From Rhizophagus irregularis (lineage: Eukaryota > Glomeromycota > Glomeromycetes > Glomerales > Glomeraceae), in contig NC_089439.1 in the NCBI RefSeq assembly GCF_026210795.1, positions 1,240,001 to 1,304,000 on the forward strand: DNA of 64,000 bases, in the 5' to 3' direction. The translations under genes and the position numbers were made by a program. This document shows positions 1-12,304 of this stretch, piece by piece; the stretch's first letter is position 1; the number at the start of each line of letters is the position of its first letter. The notes beneath the pieces are model-generated. The model made no database searches and had not been told where the DNA came from. It saw only the letters and a program-made list of their open reading frames with translations.

Positions 1-2100
1 ATCATTTTCCCGATTTATTCGATTATAACGATATTTTAAATTTTTTTATTTATTATTTTGTAGTTTTTTTTATATATATTGTACTACTTTATATTTTATA
101 ACCATTATGTAATACAAATTATTTATCTCCTAAACGAATAAATCCACCTTTTAATTAAATTATATGAATAATAACTTCGTTCCATATTATAAATAAATAA
201 TTTCAATTATTTATTGAAATACCAAGCACTTATCTCAACATTGATAATTGAGGATGACCGATGACATAGTCCAGTTCTTGTCATTCTTGAAAAGATATAT
301 CGTTTGTCGATATTTCTTTGATTCATTCTAGTGATAATTTTACGTCTTTAGCATAAGTTGAGTTGATAATGCTTATCTGTCCAAAACTCGTAAAATTGTG
401 GAAAAAATCATTGGATCAAATCTACTAAATAGTTGGTTGTTCTCAAGTACTGATTGTAACCGAGAGGCTATAAGGGCTAAAGATTTTTCAAGATTAAAAT
501 TAATCATAAATTTTAATGTAAATGTAATTAAAATAAAATATTGAGATCTTTCTTTTGCAAAAAGAAGAATAAAAGATAAAAATTATAATTAAATTAAAAC
601 ATTTAGAATATTCTTCACGTACTGTACATCTCTATATTTCTCACAATATTGTGGCCATCCTAAAACAATATGTCCTCAAATTCCATACTAGATTTTTATT
701 TAGTTACGTACTATGTACTATATATATTAAAAGTCCTTTTGCTGCAAAAGTTTTCTTTTATTTTAAAAAAAACCAAATACGCTGTAAGTTTTCAATTGAA
801 ATTTTCTTTTACTTTTTTTTTCAAAATGAGAATTATTTATCATAATCATATTTATTAGTAACTATCATATAATTAAATAACAAAAAAGCTTGAATTTTTG
901 ATGATAACCAACAACTTTGATTTTACGAAAAGAGAAATTATTAAATCAAAAATGGAAAGCAGTCCTCATCTTTATTATGTGAATTTTACAGGACAATTTC
1001 ATTTTCACAAAAACAGGAAATTTAAAGATTTTACCGAATTTGGAGTAATTTTTATTTCTAATAAGATTAATCGAATCGGTTTAACATATAATTTTGCGTT
1101 TATAATAAGTTTGCGTATGATTCACATGACATTTTATATATTAATATTATGTTAAATTTCATAATGTTGATTTAAACAGTATTTAATCCAGTTACAAATT
1201 AATTAATGCACTTATTTTCTTAATCTAAACGTAACTTTTACACTTACTATATAATTAAATAAAAGTTCATTGGATGAAATATTTAATACCTTACCGCTAA
1301 CATTTACTAAAATAAAAGTATAAAATTAATTAAACAAATGCTTTACATAAAGAAATTAATTGACCCCATTAAAATAAAATTCCCATTTTATTAAAGAATA
1401 TCAAATTCATCCATAACTTACTGGAAACGTAAATCATTTTCATTGCTAACGTAACGGTATTAATAAAGTCATTTTTTTATCAAGTGTAATGCTAAATGAA
1501 TTTTATTATATTTAATAATTAGTGAAATCTTTTTTTTTACCTTTTACGTTTAAAGTTGCAAATTTCTTTTGATAACTCCCACGATTTCTCAGGCCATAGT
1601 TACTAATAGATTATCTTAAATAGTGCTGATAGAAAATTACAGCTGTAATGAATATTGAATATGTAGTACATGAACATAAATGAATTTGCTATACCACTAA
1701 AAAATAAAATTACACTTTAATTAATAAACCGAAAACTGTTCTCTAAACTTTTTAAAAAACATTGATTTTTTTTGATTTTGAAGTGGAAGTTCAACATTAT
1801 TAAATAAATAAAAAAAAGAACCCTATTTTATTTTAAAAAACTGAATTTTTTTTATAAAAAAAACAATTCTGTATGTTCTCTATTTAAATCTTTAAAATTT
1901 AGAATCAAAGTAATTATTAAAAATACACTGTGTACATAAAATAAATATATTTTGAAAATAAAAAGTCCGTCAAGAAAAAAGTCTATCTAATAACCCCCAA
2001 GGGCGGATACAAATGTTGAGTTGTGCGTTATTCCTATTTATGTACAATATGTATTATAATTTTTTTAATTAAAAAAGCATAAGGCATTAAATGAAATTAT
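1..2100. other. AT-rich spacer without a recognisable gene
   Basis: Long homopolymer A/T runs and only short open frames of low complexity. No splice-consistent coding segment, tRNA-like fold or terminal repeat was recognised. Confidence 0.6.
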
Positions 2101-2116
2101 TGTACTATAATAATAA

Positions 2117-2755
2117 TTACCCATCATTTATTGATCCGTCAATGGTCGTCGAATGTGCTTTAAAATCCAAAGTATTTGACCCTGTATTTCCATTTTCTTT
2201 CAAATATTCATTTATAGATCTTTCATCTGGAAAATCAGGATCTGTTTCATAGCCAATAAAGACAAACCATTTGTTTTTTCCGATGATTGATATCTAATAA
2301 AGAAATAAACATGGTTATTTTTTCCTGCCCATAGAATATATTTGGCAAAGATCTTCAAAATACGAAAGTCAAAAAATAAAGACTTACCTTCCGACCTACA
2401 ATAAGAAGTAATGGTAAGCTATCCTCACACCTATCATCAATTTCATAAGTAACAATTCCATAAGCCTTTTTGATAGTCGATTCGAGTTTACTGTAAAAAC
2501 CAAAAGGTATGTTGACTATTTAAACAATTTAATATTAAAAAATATCAAACTTGTTACTTACATAGATTCCGTTTCTCTGCGATTAATCATCACGGGCAAT
2601 GGAGTAATTAATTTATTTCCAATTCCAAGAACACTTCTTCCATGATGTAATGTATTCCTTGATTGAGTATTATTAATATTAATTGTTATTCTGTTAATCA
2701 ATATGTTTTTGGTAAATTTAGCAGCTGACAAAATGAGTGATTCTTGAATAGACAT
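2117..2755 (-). CDS. Small three-exon protein, 157 aa, unknown function
   Basis: Three exons join cleanly on the minus strand: 2755-2562, 2490-2388 and 2293-2117. The introns are 71 and 94 nt, both with GTAAGT donors and ...CAG / ...TAG acceptors. Exon lengths sum to 474 nt, exactly 158 codons with the TAA stop. The start is the first ATG (MSIQESLILSAAKF). Exon 1 holds a polar, Asn/Ile-rich stretch. Exons 2 and 3 carry KLESTIKKAYGIVTYEID, a hydrophobic LLLIVGRK and KNKWFVFIGYETD, which look like beta strands of a small globular fold; the acidic/polar tail ends in INDG. I do not recognise the family and see no signal peptide or clear membrane segment. The conserved splice sites and perfect phase make a real gene likely even though each exon is short. 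No neighbour gives functional context. Confidence 0.7.
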
Positions 2756-2759
2756 TACG

Positions 2760-5640
2760 GCCTAGCTTGCATACTTAGATGTTTTTGAGTAAGTTTTTGT
2801 AAGTTTATTAAAAAGAGAATATTTCTTGAAATTTAAATGAGATTTTTGAGTAATAACAATAAAAAAAAAAATTTTCAATGTAAAATTTGGGTTCTTAAAT
2901 ATGGAATATGGAGACACCCTGATGGTTATTAAAAAGGTAGAAAAAATAGGAATGTTCTTTTTAGAATTCTGCAATTATGTCCCGATCGCTATAATCGATT
3001 ATTACACTTATCCATTTTTATAATTCACTCTAAATATGTATATCACATATCACGTGGTTAGTGACAGTTAGACACATCTACACGTGAACTTAATCTAACA
3101 TTTGTCACATTTGGCAAATTATTTCTATTTTAATATAAAATGAGACATAATATTCCCAATAAACAGTGGGTGTGTAACCTTCCAGATTCGTCGTATTCAT
3201 TTCTAGATTTTAACACATCATGATATTTGTTACACACTATATCTGTAACAAATAAATAAATAAATAGAATGCATAGAAAGAGTTAATAATAAAGTGCATA
3301 AATTTTGGTTGGGTAAAAAACTATACCTCAGACCTCAGTTATATACTGTATAACTCCTTTTTAGTTATTATTATTGTGTGTTTGCTTAATATTATTGCAA
3401 GGAATTTTTTTTTTCGACCATCATTTATGTAATAGTTATTTCATGGGAATCCGTGGATATCATTAATTTTCACGGCGCAACTGTTTTATCCCCTGGAGAC
3501 TAACGTCCTGTGATGAAAATAATTTATAAAAAGCTTATTTTATTATCCGCGTTTAATATTAATATTTTCATGATTATAAAAATATCACTATGAAAAATCA
3601 CGGGCGACCATTAGTAAACATGGGATAAATGCGTATTATACGCTCAAATAATAAACCCATGATCAAGATCTATATTATGATATCTTTTAAAGTTATAATT
3701 GCTTCATTATTTTTTGAAAAATTTCGCTGTAAATATTTACTTTGAACAGAAAAATATAATAAAAAAATAAATTAAAATTATAAAGCATTTGAATATTGAA
3801 TTTAAATTAAAAACATTCAAATATTGTTAAGAATAATGTAAAAAAGTTGATACCAAAAAATCAGCAGTATAGAAACATTTATGGTAGAATGATGAGAAAT
3901 TTACTCTTCAAAATTCCTCAATTTCGGTATATAGTAAAAAAGCTAAAAAATTATTCAAATTACAAAAATGCGTGTAGTTCGCTCAAAATAAGGCCAATTT
4001 TTATCATTTAAAATGCAAAATAATCTTGAATATCAGGGCTACATTCTGACATCTTTCATGATCATAATGCTTTTTTACTTCTTGAGAAAATTAACTACAA
4101 GTGTTGATTTTTGAAGAAAAATATAATTTGAAATTTGTGAATTTATAATGAATACAAAGTCATTGAAAATTTCTCAAATATTATCAAGACAAATAGAAAA
4201 GTATAAATTAAAATTTTTTTTTTTTGACTTTTATGCAAAGAAATACACATTAATTTTAAATTAGTTATAAAAAGTTTTAATCTAAAAATATTATTATTAT
4301 AAGCTTAATTATAAAAAAAAAATACTGCATTAAATACCATTTTAATTTACCATTGATAAAATCTACAGATTTTCAGCTTTCGAATAAGCTATTTTACATA
4401 TAATTTGGTGCTCATAGGGAATATAGGGAAAATCACCATTGGATTCTAGAAACGAGTAATATTAATATTGCCTATTTTATTGAATTTTTTTCCTCTTTTA
4501 TTCGGCTAAAAATAATAAAAATATAACAATAAAATTTGGGACTATGTACTGTACATATTAATAACAAATAATTTAGAACAATATTAGAAAAAGAAAAAAT
4601 TTTTTTTTTCATTCGAAAGAATAAAAATATGATACTGTGTATTTATTATTTATTATAAAATTATTGAATAAATCGGTGAGATTACCTGTCAGAAACGGTT
4701 ATCAGTGAAATGATTGTAATTGTCAAATTTTGAGTCGAATGCGTTCCGTATAGGTAGTCAACCGGTTGCTGTTTTTGTCTTGTTTTTATTTCATAGAAAA
4801 GAATTTAATACATCTTGTTTTAAACATAAAAATTTAGGTTTATAATAGCTATTCGAAAGCATATTTTAAATAACTAGGGACATTGAGAATTCGCAACTTT
4901 CGTATCGTTAGTATTGCATTGTTTTAGTGTGATGTTTTTGTCATTCTATTTTTGGCAATTTTTTGTAGACATTTTTTTATCGTTGAAATTTATATTATTC
5001 TATACTAATTTATGATCGATTTATATTTAAATTTATACGATTTTATAACTCAAATTTAATGTAATAATTTATTATAAGAAATTTCCATATTTAATAATAT
5101 GTTTGCGTTTTTTGCTGATATAAATGATATTAAGCTAAATAAAGTTTGCATCAATAAATTTTTTACACACGTGATATTCCACCCTACTTAAATTTGCAGT
5201 CTTTGGTTACAGTTTTTGACCTAAACCTCTGTGTCACTTCCGTGACTATGACGTTAATTATCTAGCAAGCGAATGTAAGCGCTACCATACGAGCTACCGC
5301 TCACTGCAATCTTAGTGCTTACTTTCAGCGAATTTAGATGTAATTGGGTCTTTAGTCTTTACAAAGATTACAAAATAATACCTTGGAAATGCAAAACTAT
5401 TACAACCTAGTTACTATTACAGACAATAATAATATGTAATTAAATTTCTTGTTTTAAAGTTCATAAGTAAGATACAATTCGATATAGAACAACTCTTGTT
5501 TTTTATATAAATAAAATGCTCTTTTCAATTTAAATAATTTAAATGAATTATTTATTCTAATGGAGTTATTATATAAAGCCATTATGAATCTATAATATTT
5601 GTAATATTTTTCTCGATCACCAAAGGTGGCCTTAGAGCTA
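2760..5640. other. AT-rich spacer
   Basis: No gene, RNA or terminal-repeat element recognised. Open frames here are short and rich in Lys, Asn, Ile and Phe, as expected by chance at this composition. Confidence 0.55.
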
Positions 5641-5649
5641 ACTAGCACG

Positions 5650-5799
5650 ATGGAAACCTACAAGAGGACTCCCAGTTACCAGCATGCTCCTGTTCAGAAT
5701 TATCAATATCCCAACTTGAAGCCTTATAGACCAAGACTCAGACCTAGTAGAACCCCCTATTCATCCTTCATCCATGTTTTGGTAATTATGAATCTATAA
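5650..5799 (+). CDS. Short Pro/Tyr/Arg-rich ORF, 49 aa, possibly a first exon
   Basis: An ATG at 5650 opens a 50-codon frame whose composition differs from the surroundings: it is rich in Pro, Tyr, Arg and Ser (METYKRTPSYQH..., then PNLKPYRPRLRPS) and noticeably more GC-rich. It ends in SFIHVLVIMNL then TAA at 5797. A possible donor (GTAATT at about 5782) lies just before the stop, so this could be the first exon of a longer gene or a remnant of one. I do not recognise it. The compositional contrast is the main reason to list it. Confidence 0.35.
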   Translation: METYKRTPSYQHAPVQNYQYPNLKPYRPRLRPSRTPYSSFIHVLVIMNL

Positions 5800-5989
5800 C
5801 TTGTTGACTGTTGAATGATCGTCCATCCGCGACTTACCTATTATAGTTTCCCAAGTTTCACAAAAACTTTGTATATAAATAAGCGGCATCCACTGTATTC
5901 GCCATTTCTCAGAAATCTGTTGTTTCGATAGAGGGGCTATAAAAAGTTCTGGCAAGCAATTTTATATACGAGAAATGTAATATCGCCAC

Positions 5990-7090
5990 TTTAATAGAAT
6001 AAATAGCGCAAAACCTGAGGTAGGTAACAATAAAATTAACTTATGACTACAACTATTTCAGTAGCGTTACGGGCTCAAACCTAGGAAATTGTAATTTAAA
6101 ATTATTGGAAAAAATGAGCTAATTCATAAATTGTATGATTTCCCTTGATACATTTCATTAGGTAATGATTTAATTTCAATTCAAATGCAAGTACATGATA
6201 TTAATGGCATTTATACCGCAGCTTCGGACATTTACAATTTTGGTATGCAGTCGTAACGAACCTGCACTTTATTATTATAGATCTATTACGCGAGTTGAAA
6301 GTTTTGAATCCTCTAGGGCTTATATTGATTTGATGGTGAATACTATCAACCGCTCATCAAAAACTTACACATTCAAAATCTGTAAAAACACTTAGGTTAT
6401 GTTGATGTTTAATTGAATCAATTTTCTTTCAAGTTTTCTTGAAGAATTTATTTTATGAAACATTCAGAATGATTCTAATGATAAAATGGACGTTCCATCC
6501 TGATCATGCATAATCCAAAAAATTTTTATACCAAAGAACTTGATACTGCAGGTATTGATTTATTTAATCAAACGTTTATTTATATTATTCATATATTCAT
6601 ATTTGCTAAAAATCTTCTCCATAGTTTTTGTAAAGATAGTGAAGATCAAGATGGTGAAAAGAGGAGAAGGATTAGTTGTTACAACTATCGTCACTTTAAT
6701 GATTCTATGTTCAACACAACTCCTTCCATTAAAAGAATCTACAGCGTTAGATGGATGAACAGTAATGTAATGATCTGTACAACAATTGATCTTACTTCCA
6801 GTTCAACAATTTTAGTTATTATTACGATATTAAAGCGATTAAAAATATATCATAATGCATTTAACAAAAGTCCCAATTAAGAAACAATCAGGAGGGGCCC
6901 TACTGTATAATCAATTTAAATGACCGTCTAAATGCTGTTTGAGAACTTGTTGCAGAAATTAACAGTAACGAGCAATGAAGGAATTCATTATGATGTCTTA
7001 GAGGTACAAATGATACTCCATCAAATGCGTCTATCAATACGGCTTGTTACAAAAGTCAATATTGAAGAGGTTGTATCTTCTGGTATATGC
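5990..7090 (+). pseudogene. Decayed copy A of an unrecognised gene (inverted relative of 10380-11720)
   Basis: This segment aligns by eye, in the same order but opposite orientation, with 11720-10380. Shared blocks are: GACATTTACAATTTTGG near 6228 with the same on the minus strand near 11360; CCTCTAGGGCTTATATTGAT near 6310; the block around 6506-6770 (HNPKNF..., then RRRISCYNYRH); and the block at 6885-7080 with AATCAGGAGG and GTCTATCAATA. In protein terms part of it reads RNEPALYYYRSI then SFESSRAYIDLM. Frames break repeatedly, so it is a relic. The parent gene is not recognised; a degenerate transposon or a member of an expanded fungal family are both possible. Confidence 0.5.
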
Positions 7091-9800
7091 GTTTTGAACA
7101 ACTAGGGAGCGCAATTTCAATATTTTGGTTGTGAGTTATTACATCCGTCAAGTTAAGCAAGCATCAATTTATAGATCAAAAATTAGTAAAGTCAGGAGGT
7201 GTATACGCGACGGACGATGATGGAAGAATGGGCGTACTCTTAACAAATACATCAAGGATTGCTTAAATCAGTGTCTAATTTAAAAACCAAATGTGATCGA
7301 ATGTGGTCGATCGAGATGATTTGGATTGCGTCTGCCATACTCTATAATAGTAAGCTTTTTCTCTTTTATCTCTTTGTGATACTCAGTTTGTTATATTAAC
7401 TATATCTTTTTTAAAAAACGTCTTTGTCATCCATTCGTTTATTTTATAAACCTATCTGGACGACAAAAGAATTAGAAGAGATAAAGAAATAAACAATCAT
7501 ACAATTCATACAACTTATAAATATACATGAATAGGAAATTACTTAGAAACTTCATCAGCAAAGATTTGATTTTTAACAACATTTAAATTAGATATCATTT
7601 TAGTGGCACGATGTAGTCTGTAGCAGTACTGTAAGCGTGTTTATATTTCGACGGTACTTATAGTATATATTAGATTTATTGTAGAATTTTAATTATTCAT
7701 TTATTTTATAGTTTATTCTTTTTCTATTATTCCAAGATTCTTATAATTTTGTAGATTTCTTTTTATATTAGGTATTCAATTTTTTTTTTGATCTTAACAA
7801 TTAGCTAAATCAAGTCTTTCTTATCTGGTATTGATCATATTAAATAATGATCATAATACTTTATTTACGCGCAACAACAAGCTTTCTCCAAAAATGTATA
7901 AATTTTCAATTAATAAATCTGTTATTTTTAGAAAATTCTTATAGAATAATCATTTTATTACGAAAAATTTCATGAATTTTGATAAGATTTAAATTTATAA
8001 ACATAAATGAGGATTCAACTTATTTTAAAATTAAATGAATCTAATTATTTTGGACTACTATATATACATGATAAGAAAAATAAAAATAAAAAAATTTTTC
8101 TATGTTGATACATTGATAAAATTATGTGTAATATCCCAGATTTAAATTTGGAATAATCTTATATATGTAAATCACTCTTTTAGCATTTTCATTTCGTCTA
8201 CAGCCAGACCTTGATATACCACTATATGAGAGAACATACAAATATCAGTATAATTTGATATAACGATATTATTCAACTGAATGATTTTCCAATATATCGT
8301 TATTCTGAGTTTTAATGTGCGGAAATGAAAATTTTTCAACGAAACACTTTTTTGATTTACAATAAATAAACGTTTGATTAAAAATCAATTCCTATAGTAT
8401 CAAGTTCTTAGGTGCGAATATTCTTAATTGTGTAACTTTGATCGGGATGTCGCGTCCGTTTATTATTAAAATAATTAATTCTAAATCTTTCATAAATGAA
8501 AACTTGAAAGATTGATAAATTTAGGCATCATCATCTTAATTGTTCTAATTCATTAGACGCAATAAGGACTTGATAATACATTCACCATATACCCCGCCGA
8601 CTGGGACAAACTTTACCCATCAGGATATCATTAACATATTTTCTCGCTTGAACCAGACGTCTCGTAGTAAATTGCAAATGGCTCAGCATTAAACTGACAC
8701 TTCATCTCGAAAAATTTGACGAATCTCTTGCTGGGTCTCTGTATAACCTAATAATTCTGCGCTTTCCTCTTCTTTTTCAACTTGTTTTTTATCAATGCTC
8801 TTTTTGTTAGAGAAAGGATAATAATAGATATTATTTTAAAAAATTTTCTTAGAATTCTTATTTTGATTTTTGAGGAGATTCTTTTCTATTTCTTTATTTC
8901 TTTTCTTATTTGAATTTGTCATCTATGAACGAATAAACTCCGGCCCTTGTTAAGAAAAATCGGTAGGGACCTTAAAAAGGATTTGGTACTAGGTCTACAT
9001 AGCCCTAAATCCACTAATTAAACAATAAGAGAAGAGGAGGCTTTAACTATCTATTCGAGATAAGAATGGGTGTATATCTTCTTAGTGGTACATCTGTACC
9101 CATCAAAGCCCAAAATAAGTTCTATTCACCATTATGAGATATAATAACTAAATGTCTGCTAAATTCTTTTACTTTGATCCATAAATTTTCATTACTATTA
9201 GGCTATCAGCTATCACCATCTCGACTATTGCGTGAAAGTGTGAAATTGAAATTAAAGTGTATGCACAATTAAAAGAAAGAAGTGCACAATATAGTGAAGG
9301 GATATTTTATAAACGCTTTTTTCCTAAAGGGACTTTATCAACCAATTTCTTTTCACTCGTTTAGATGAATTTTTGAATTTTTACAAATGTGTTTTTCTTC
9401 AAGAAATTTCATAATCAATCTTACAAACACGTTTAGTTATCAATTTCGTAAACGCGTTTGAATAAATTTTTATAAGTGTTTTTTTCTTCAAGAGTAATAA
9501 ATAACATTAATCCACGTAATCCACGATGTTATTAGAGAATGGAGAAACAAACTATGAAAAATTTTTCAGAGAAAGGCTGTCGCATCAGCTGAGACTACGA
9601 TTTTTGATTAACAAATTTATTTCAGTAGAAAAATCGTGATATGACTAGGGTGAGGGTAAGGATAAAGAGGACTAAGTGGATTATTGCAATAAGTGGATAG
9701 ATTAGGAAAAGGTAATGGCCTAATAGCAAGACTATATAGTGATGTTTTAAATGAGTATATAATAAGTGTAAATAGGAGCTGGTTTGAAATTGAGTAAATT
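7090..9800. other. AT-rich spacer
   Basis: No supported gene or repeat recognised. Confidence 0.5.
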
Positions 9801-10220
9801 TTCTATTTCTTTATCATCAAATCAATGTAAGCCCTAGAGGGTTCAAAAAATTTTTAATACCTTAACGTGAATTCAAAAGCAAAAAAATCCCTTCAACTTA
9901 CGTAAGCTCCTATAAATTGCGTAGTAAAGTGTAGGATCGTTATAACTTCCAGATTATTTTATACTAAAATGTGTATAAACGTTCAAATCAATATTTGAAC
10001 CATTGCCGCATATGACTCATTTCCAAAAATATTTTACGAATAAAATCGCGGTAAGTTTCTTGGTTAACGTTCGCCTTCATCCGTAAAATAAAGCTATTAA
10101 AATAAAATAGTTGTGAAAATGCTGTAACCATTAAATTGTTGTTTGAGTAAATGTCCTAGTTAACTTTATACCTCAAGAGGGTTTTTCCTACTTTGTGCGC
10201 TATTTATTCAATTCCTATCA
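9800..10220 (-). pseudogene. Partial decayed copy C of the same unrecognised gene
   Basis: Minus-strand sequence resembles both copy A and copy B. CAACTTACGTAAGCTCC near 9896 matches TAACTTACGTAAACTC near 11260. The block around 9838 reads, on the minus strand, as CCCTCTAGGGCTTACATTGA, matching 6310. Translation fragments NDPTLYYAIYRSLRKLK and EPSRAYIDLM correspond to RNEPALYYYRSI and ESSRAYIDLM of copy A. Only part of the unit is recognisable. Confidence 0.45.
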
Positions 10221-10379
10221 AGACTTTTTTAACTGGCTCCCCTATGAACAACAGAGAAAATTTAGTGCTGAACACTATAATAAAAGATAATATATATCGT
10301 TCATTAATTGCTTCACTAATTTTGACGCCCCTATTTGTTCAAACAAAACGCACATATCAGAAAATATAACTTACTTCAG

Positions 10380-11720
10380 TCTTGACCTTTGTAACAAGTC
10401 ATATTGATAGACGTATTTATAGAGTAATATTAGTACCTTTCAGACAAAATGAATTCCTGCATCGCTCGTTATTGCTAATTTTCACAACAAGTTTCTCGAA
10501 CAGTAGTTGGACGTTAATCTAAATTGTTTACACAGTAGGAACCTCCTGATAGTTTCTTAATAAGAACTTTCGCTTGAAAGTATATTATAATCTCATGACA
10601 ATAACATAATAATAACTAAAAATGTTGTGAGATTAATCGGTATACAGATTATTACATTACTTCTCAACCATCTAACGCTGCAAATTTCTCTTTTAATGGA
10701 AAGGGTTATACTGAACATAGAATGACGATAGTTGTAGCAACTAATCCTTCTCTTCCTTTTCACCTTCATTTTGATCATCACCATAACAAAACTATGAAAA
10801 AGATTTTAGAAAATATAACCATTTAAAAAATATGACCAAACATTTGATTAAATACATCAATATCTACAGTATCACGTTCTTTGATATAAAAATTTTTTTG
10901 AATTATGCATGGACAAGGATTATGTTGATCATAAAATCAAATTAAATACATTAAGAATGACAATATTCTCAACTATTAATAAATTTAATCAGAATAAAAT
11001 GACAGTTGATTTAGGTTGTAAATAAGTTTCTTTAAAGAAATTGAAAAAAGATTAATTAAGGAAGGGAATTAGGGTAAGAGGATTAGCGTAAAGGGTAGGA
11101 AGATTTTAAATATAATCATACTCTCATCTAGATATTCAATCGTGACTAAATTCCTTCCAAAGCGGTTGATTAGTTTTACAGGTATTAGTCTATATTAATC
11201 AATATAACAAATTTTTTGTTAATACAACAATATGAATTCAGAATAAAAAATTTCTTCTTAACTTACGTAAACTCTCACAATTTGCGTAATGAAGTGTTGG
11301 GCCGATATGGTCACATTTTCTAAATGATGAATTGTCACTCGTCATTCCATGCCAAAATTGTAAATGTCTCAAGTTCAAGTATGAATAATTTGGGCGTCGC
11401 AAATTCATAACCTCTTCGCGGTGAGAATCACAAATGAAGTTTATCAAGGAGAATAATATTGGACTCACTTTCCAATTATTTTAACGAGAATATCTATTAT
11501 TGTAATTATGACAAGTCTTTTGGTTTAACGTTTGCCCGTAAAAATTGAGCTATTGAAAACAGAATCACTGCAACTTGAAAAATGGTTAAAAAAAATGCAG
11601 TTTGAGTAATTAGTAAAAATAAATATTCTACATTCACGTTTCCTACTGTACCTTACCTCAACAAAAGGGTTTTCCCGCCTTGTACGTTATTTGATCTTTT
11701 TAAATAACGGTATAACGTCC
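10380..11720 (-). pseudogene. Decayed copy B of the unrecognised gene, inverted relative to copy A
   Basis: Read on the minus strand, this gives the same block order as copy A. First comes the upstream block near 11690 (GAGGTAAGGTAC). Next is a short open stretch at 11468-11238 containing RHLQFWHGMTSDNSSFRK and GPTLHYANCESLRKL. Then come the 10920-10590 block (KRKRRISCYNYRH) and the 10560-10390 block. Stops and indels interrupt it throughout. Copies A and B are about 4 kb apart in opposite orientation. Function is unknown. Confidence 0.5.
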
Positions 11721-12054
11721 CTCACGTCCTATAAATTATTTATCAGGACATTTTATTAATTGGAAGAAAATTTTTAGAAGTAAGAGTTTCACAAATTATA
11801 AATAGCGAAATTTATTGTCACGTGAGATTCAGAATGTATGTAGATTCGATTAAATTTATCAATTACAATATCGCGAGACCTAATTATAAAATAGCTTGTG
11901 ATTGAATTAAGGAAAGTATCATTTTTTTGTCGCTTGGTCAGCGTACTATATGCTAATCAGAATTTTCCGTTCCGTTATAATTTTTTGTTGATGAAATTTA
12001 CCGTAAAGGTTCCGAGATGGATGAGACAAATTTTTATTACTAATTTAATATAGT

Positions 12055-12304
12055 ATTAAAACAGGACCCCGAGCAATACTGAAATAGGTAACAAGAAATA
12101 ACGCGTAGAATAGGCTAAAATAATCATGAAAATCTTTCCTTTTTTAGATAAATTTTGATAACGTTGGTAAGAAATATATTACTTTATTTAGTAACTGACT
12201 GACATTATCATAATTCCGGCCCTGAAAAAATGCGTAGAGCTAATAGTAAAATTTTGCCAATTTCCTATGACCTATTTATATATTGTTCGGGGTCCTATTA
12301 AAAC
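12055..12304. mobile_element. 234-bp hAT-type MITE (AGGACCCCG family) with 8-bp target duplication
   Basis: The element spans 12063-12296. The left end reads AGGACCCCGAGCAATA; the reverse complement of the right end reads AGGACCCCGAACAATA. It is flanked by a perfect 8-bp direct repeat ATTAAAAC at 12055-12062 and 12297-12304. Eight-base duplications are typical of hAT elements. It has no coding capacity. A longer relative with the same ends lies at 24547-26027. Confidence 0.85.

Noticed and set aside
651..1155. Short open frames near 0.65-1.15 kb
   Set aside because: Low-complexity Phe/Ile/Lys/Asn frames without splice partners or domain signal.
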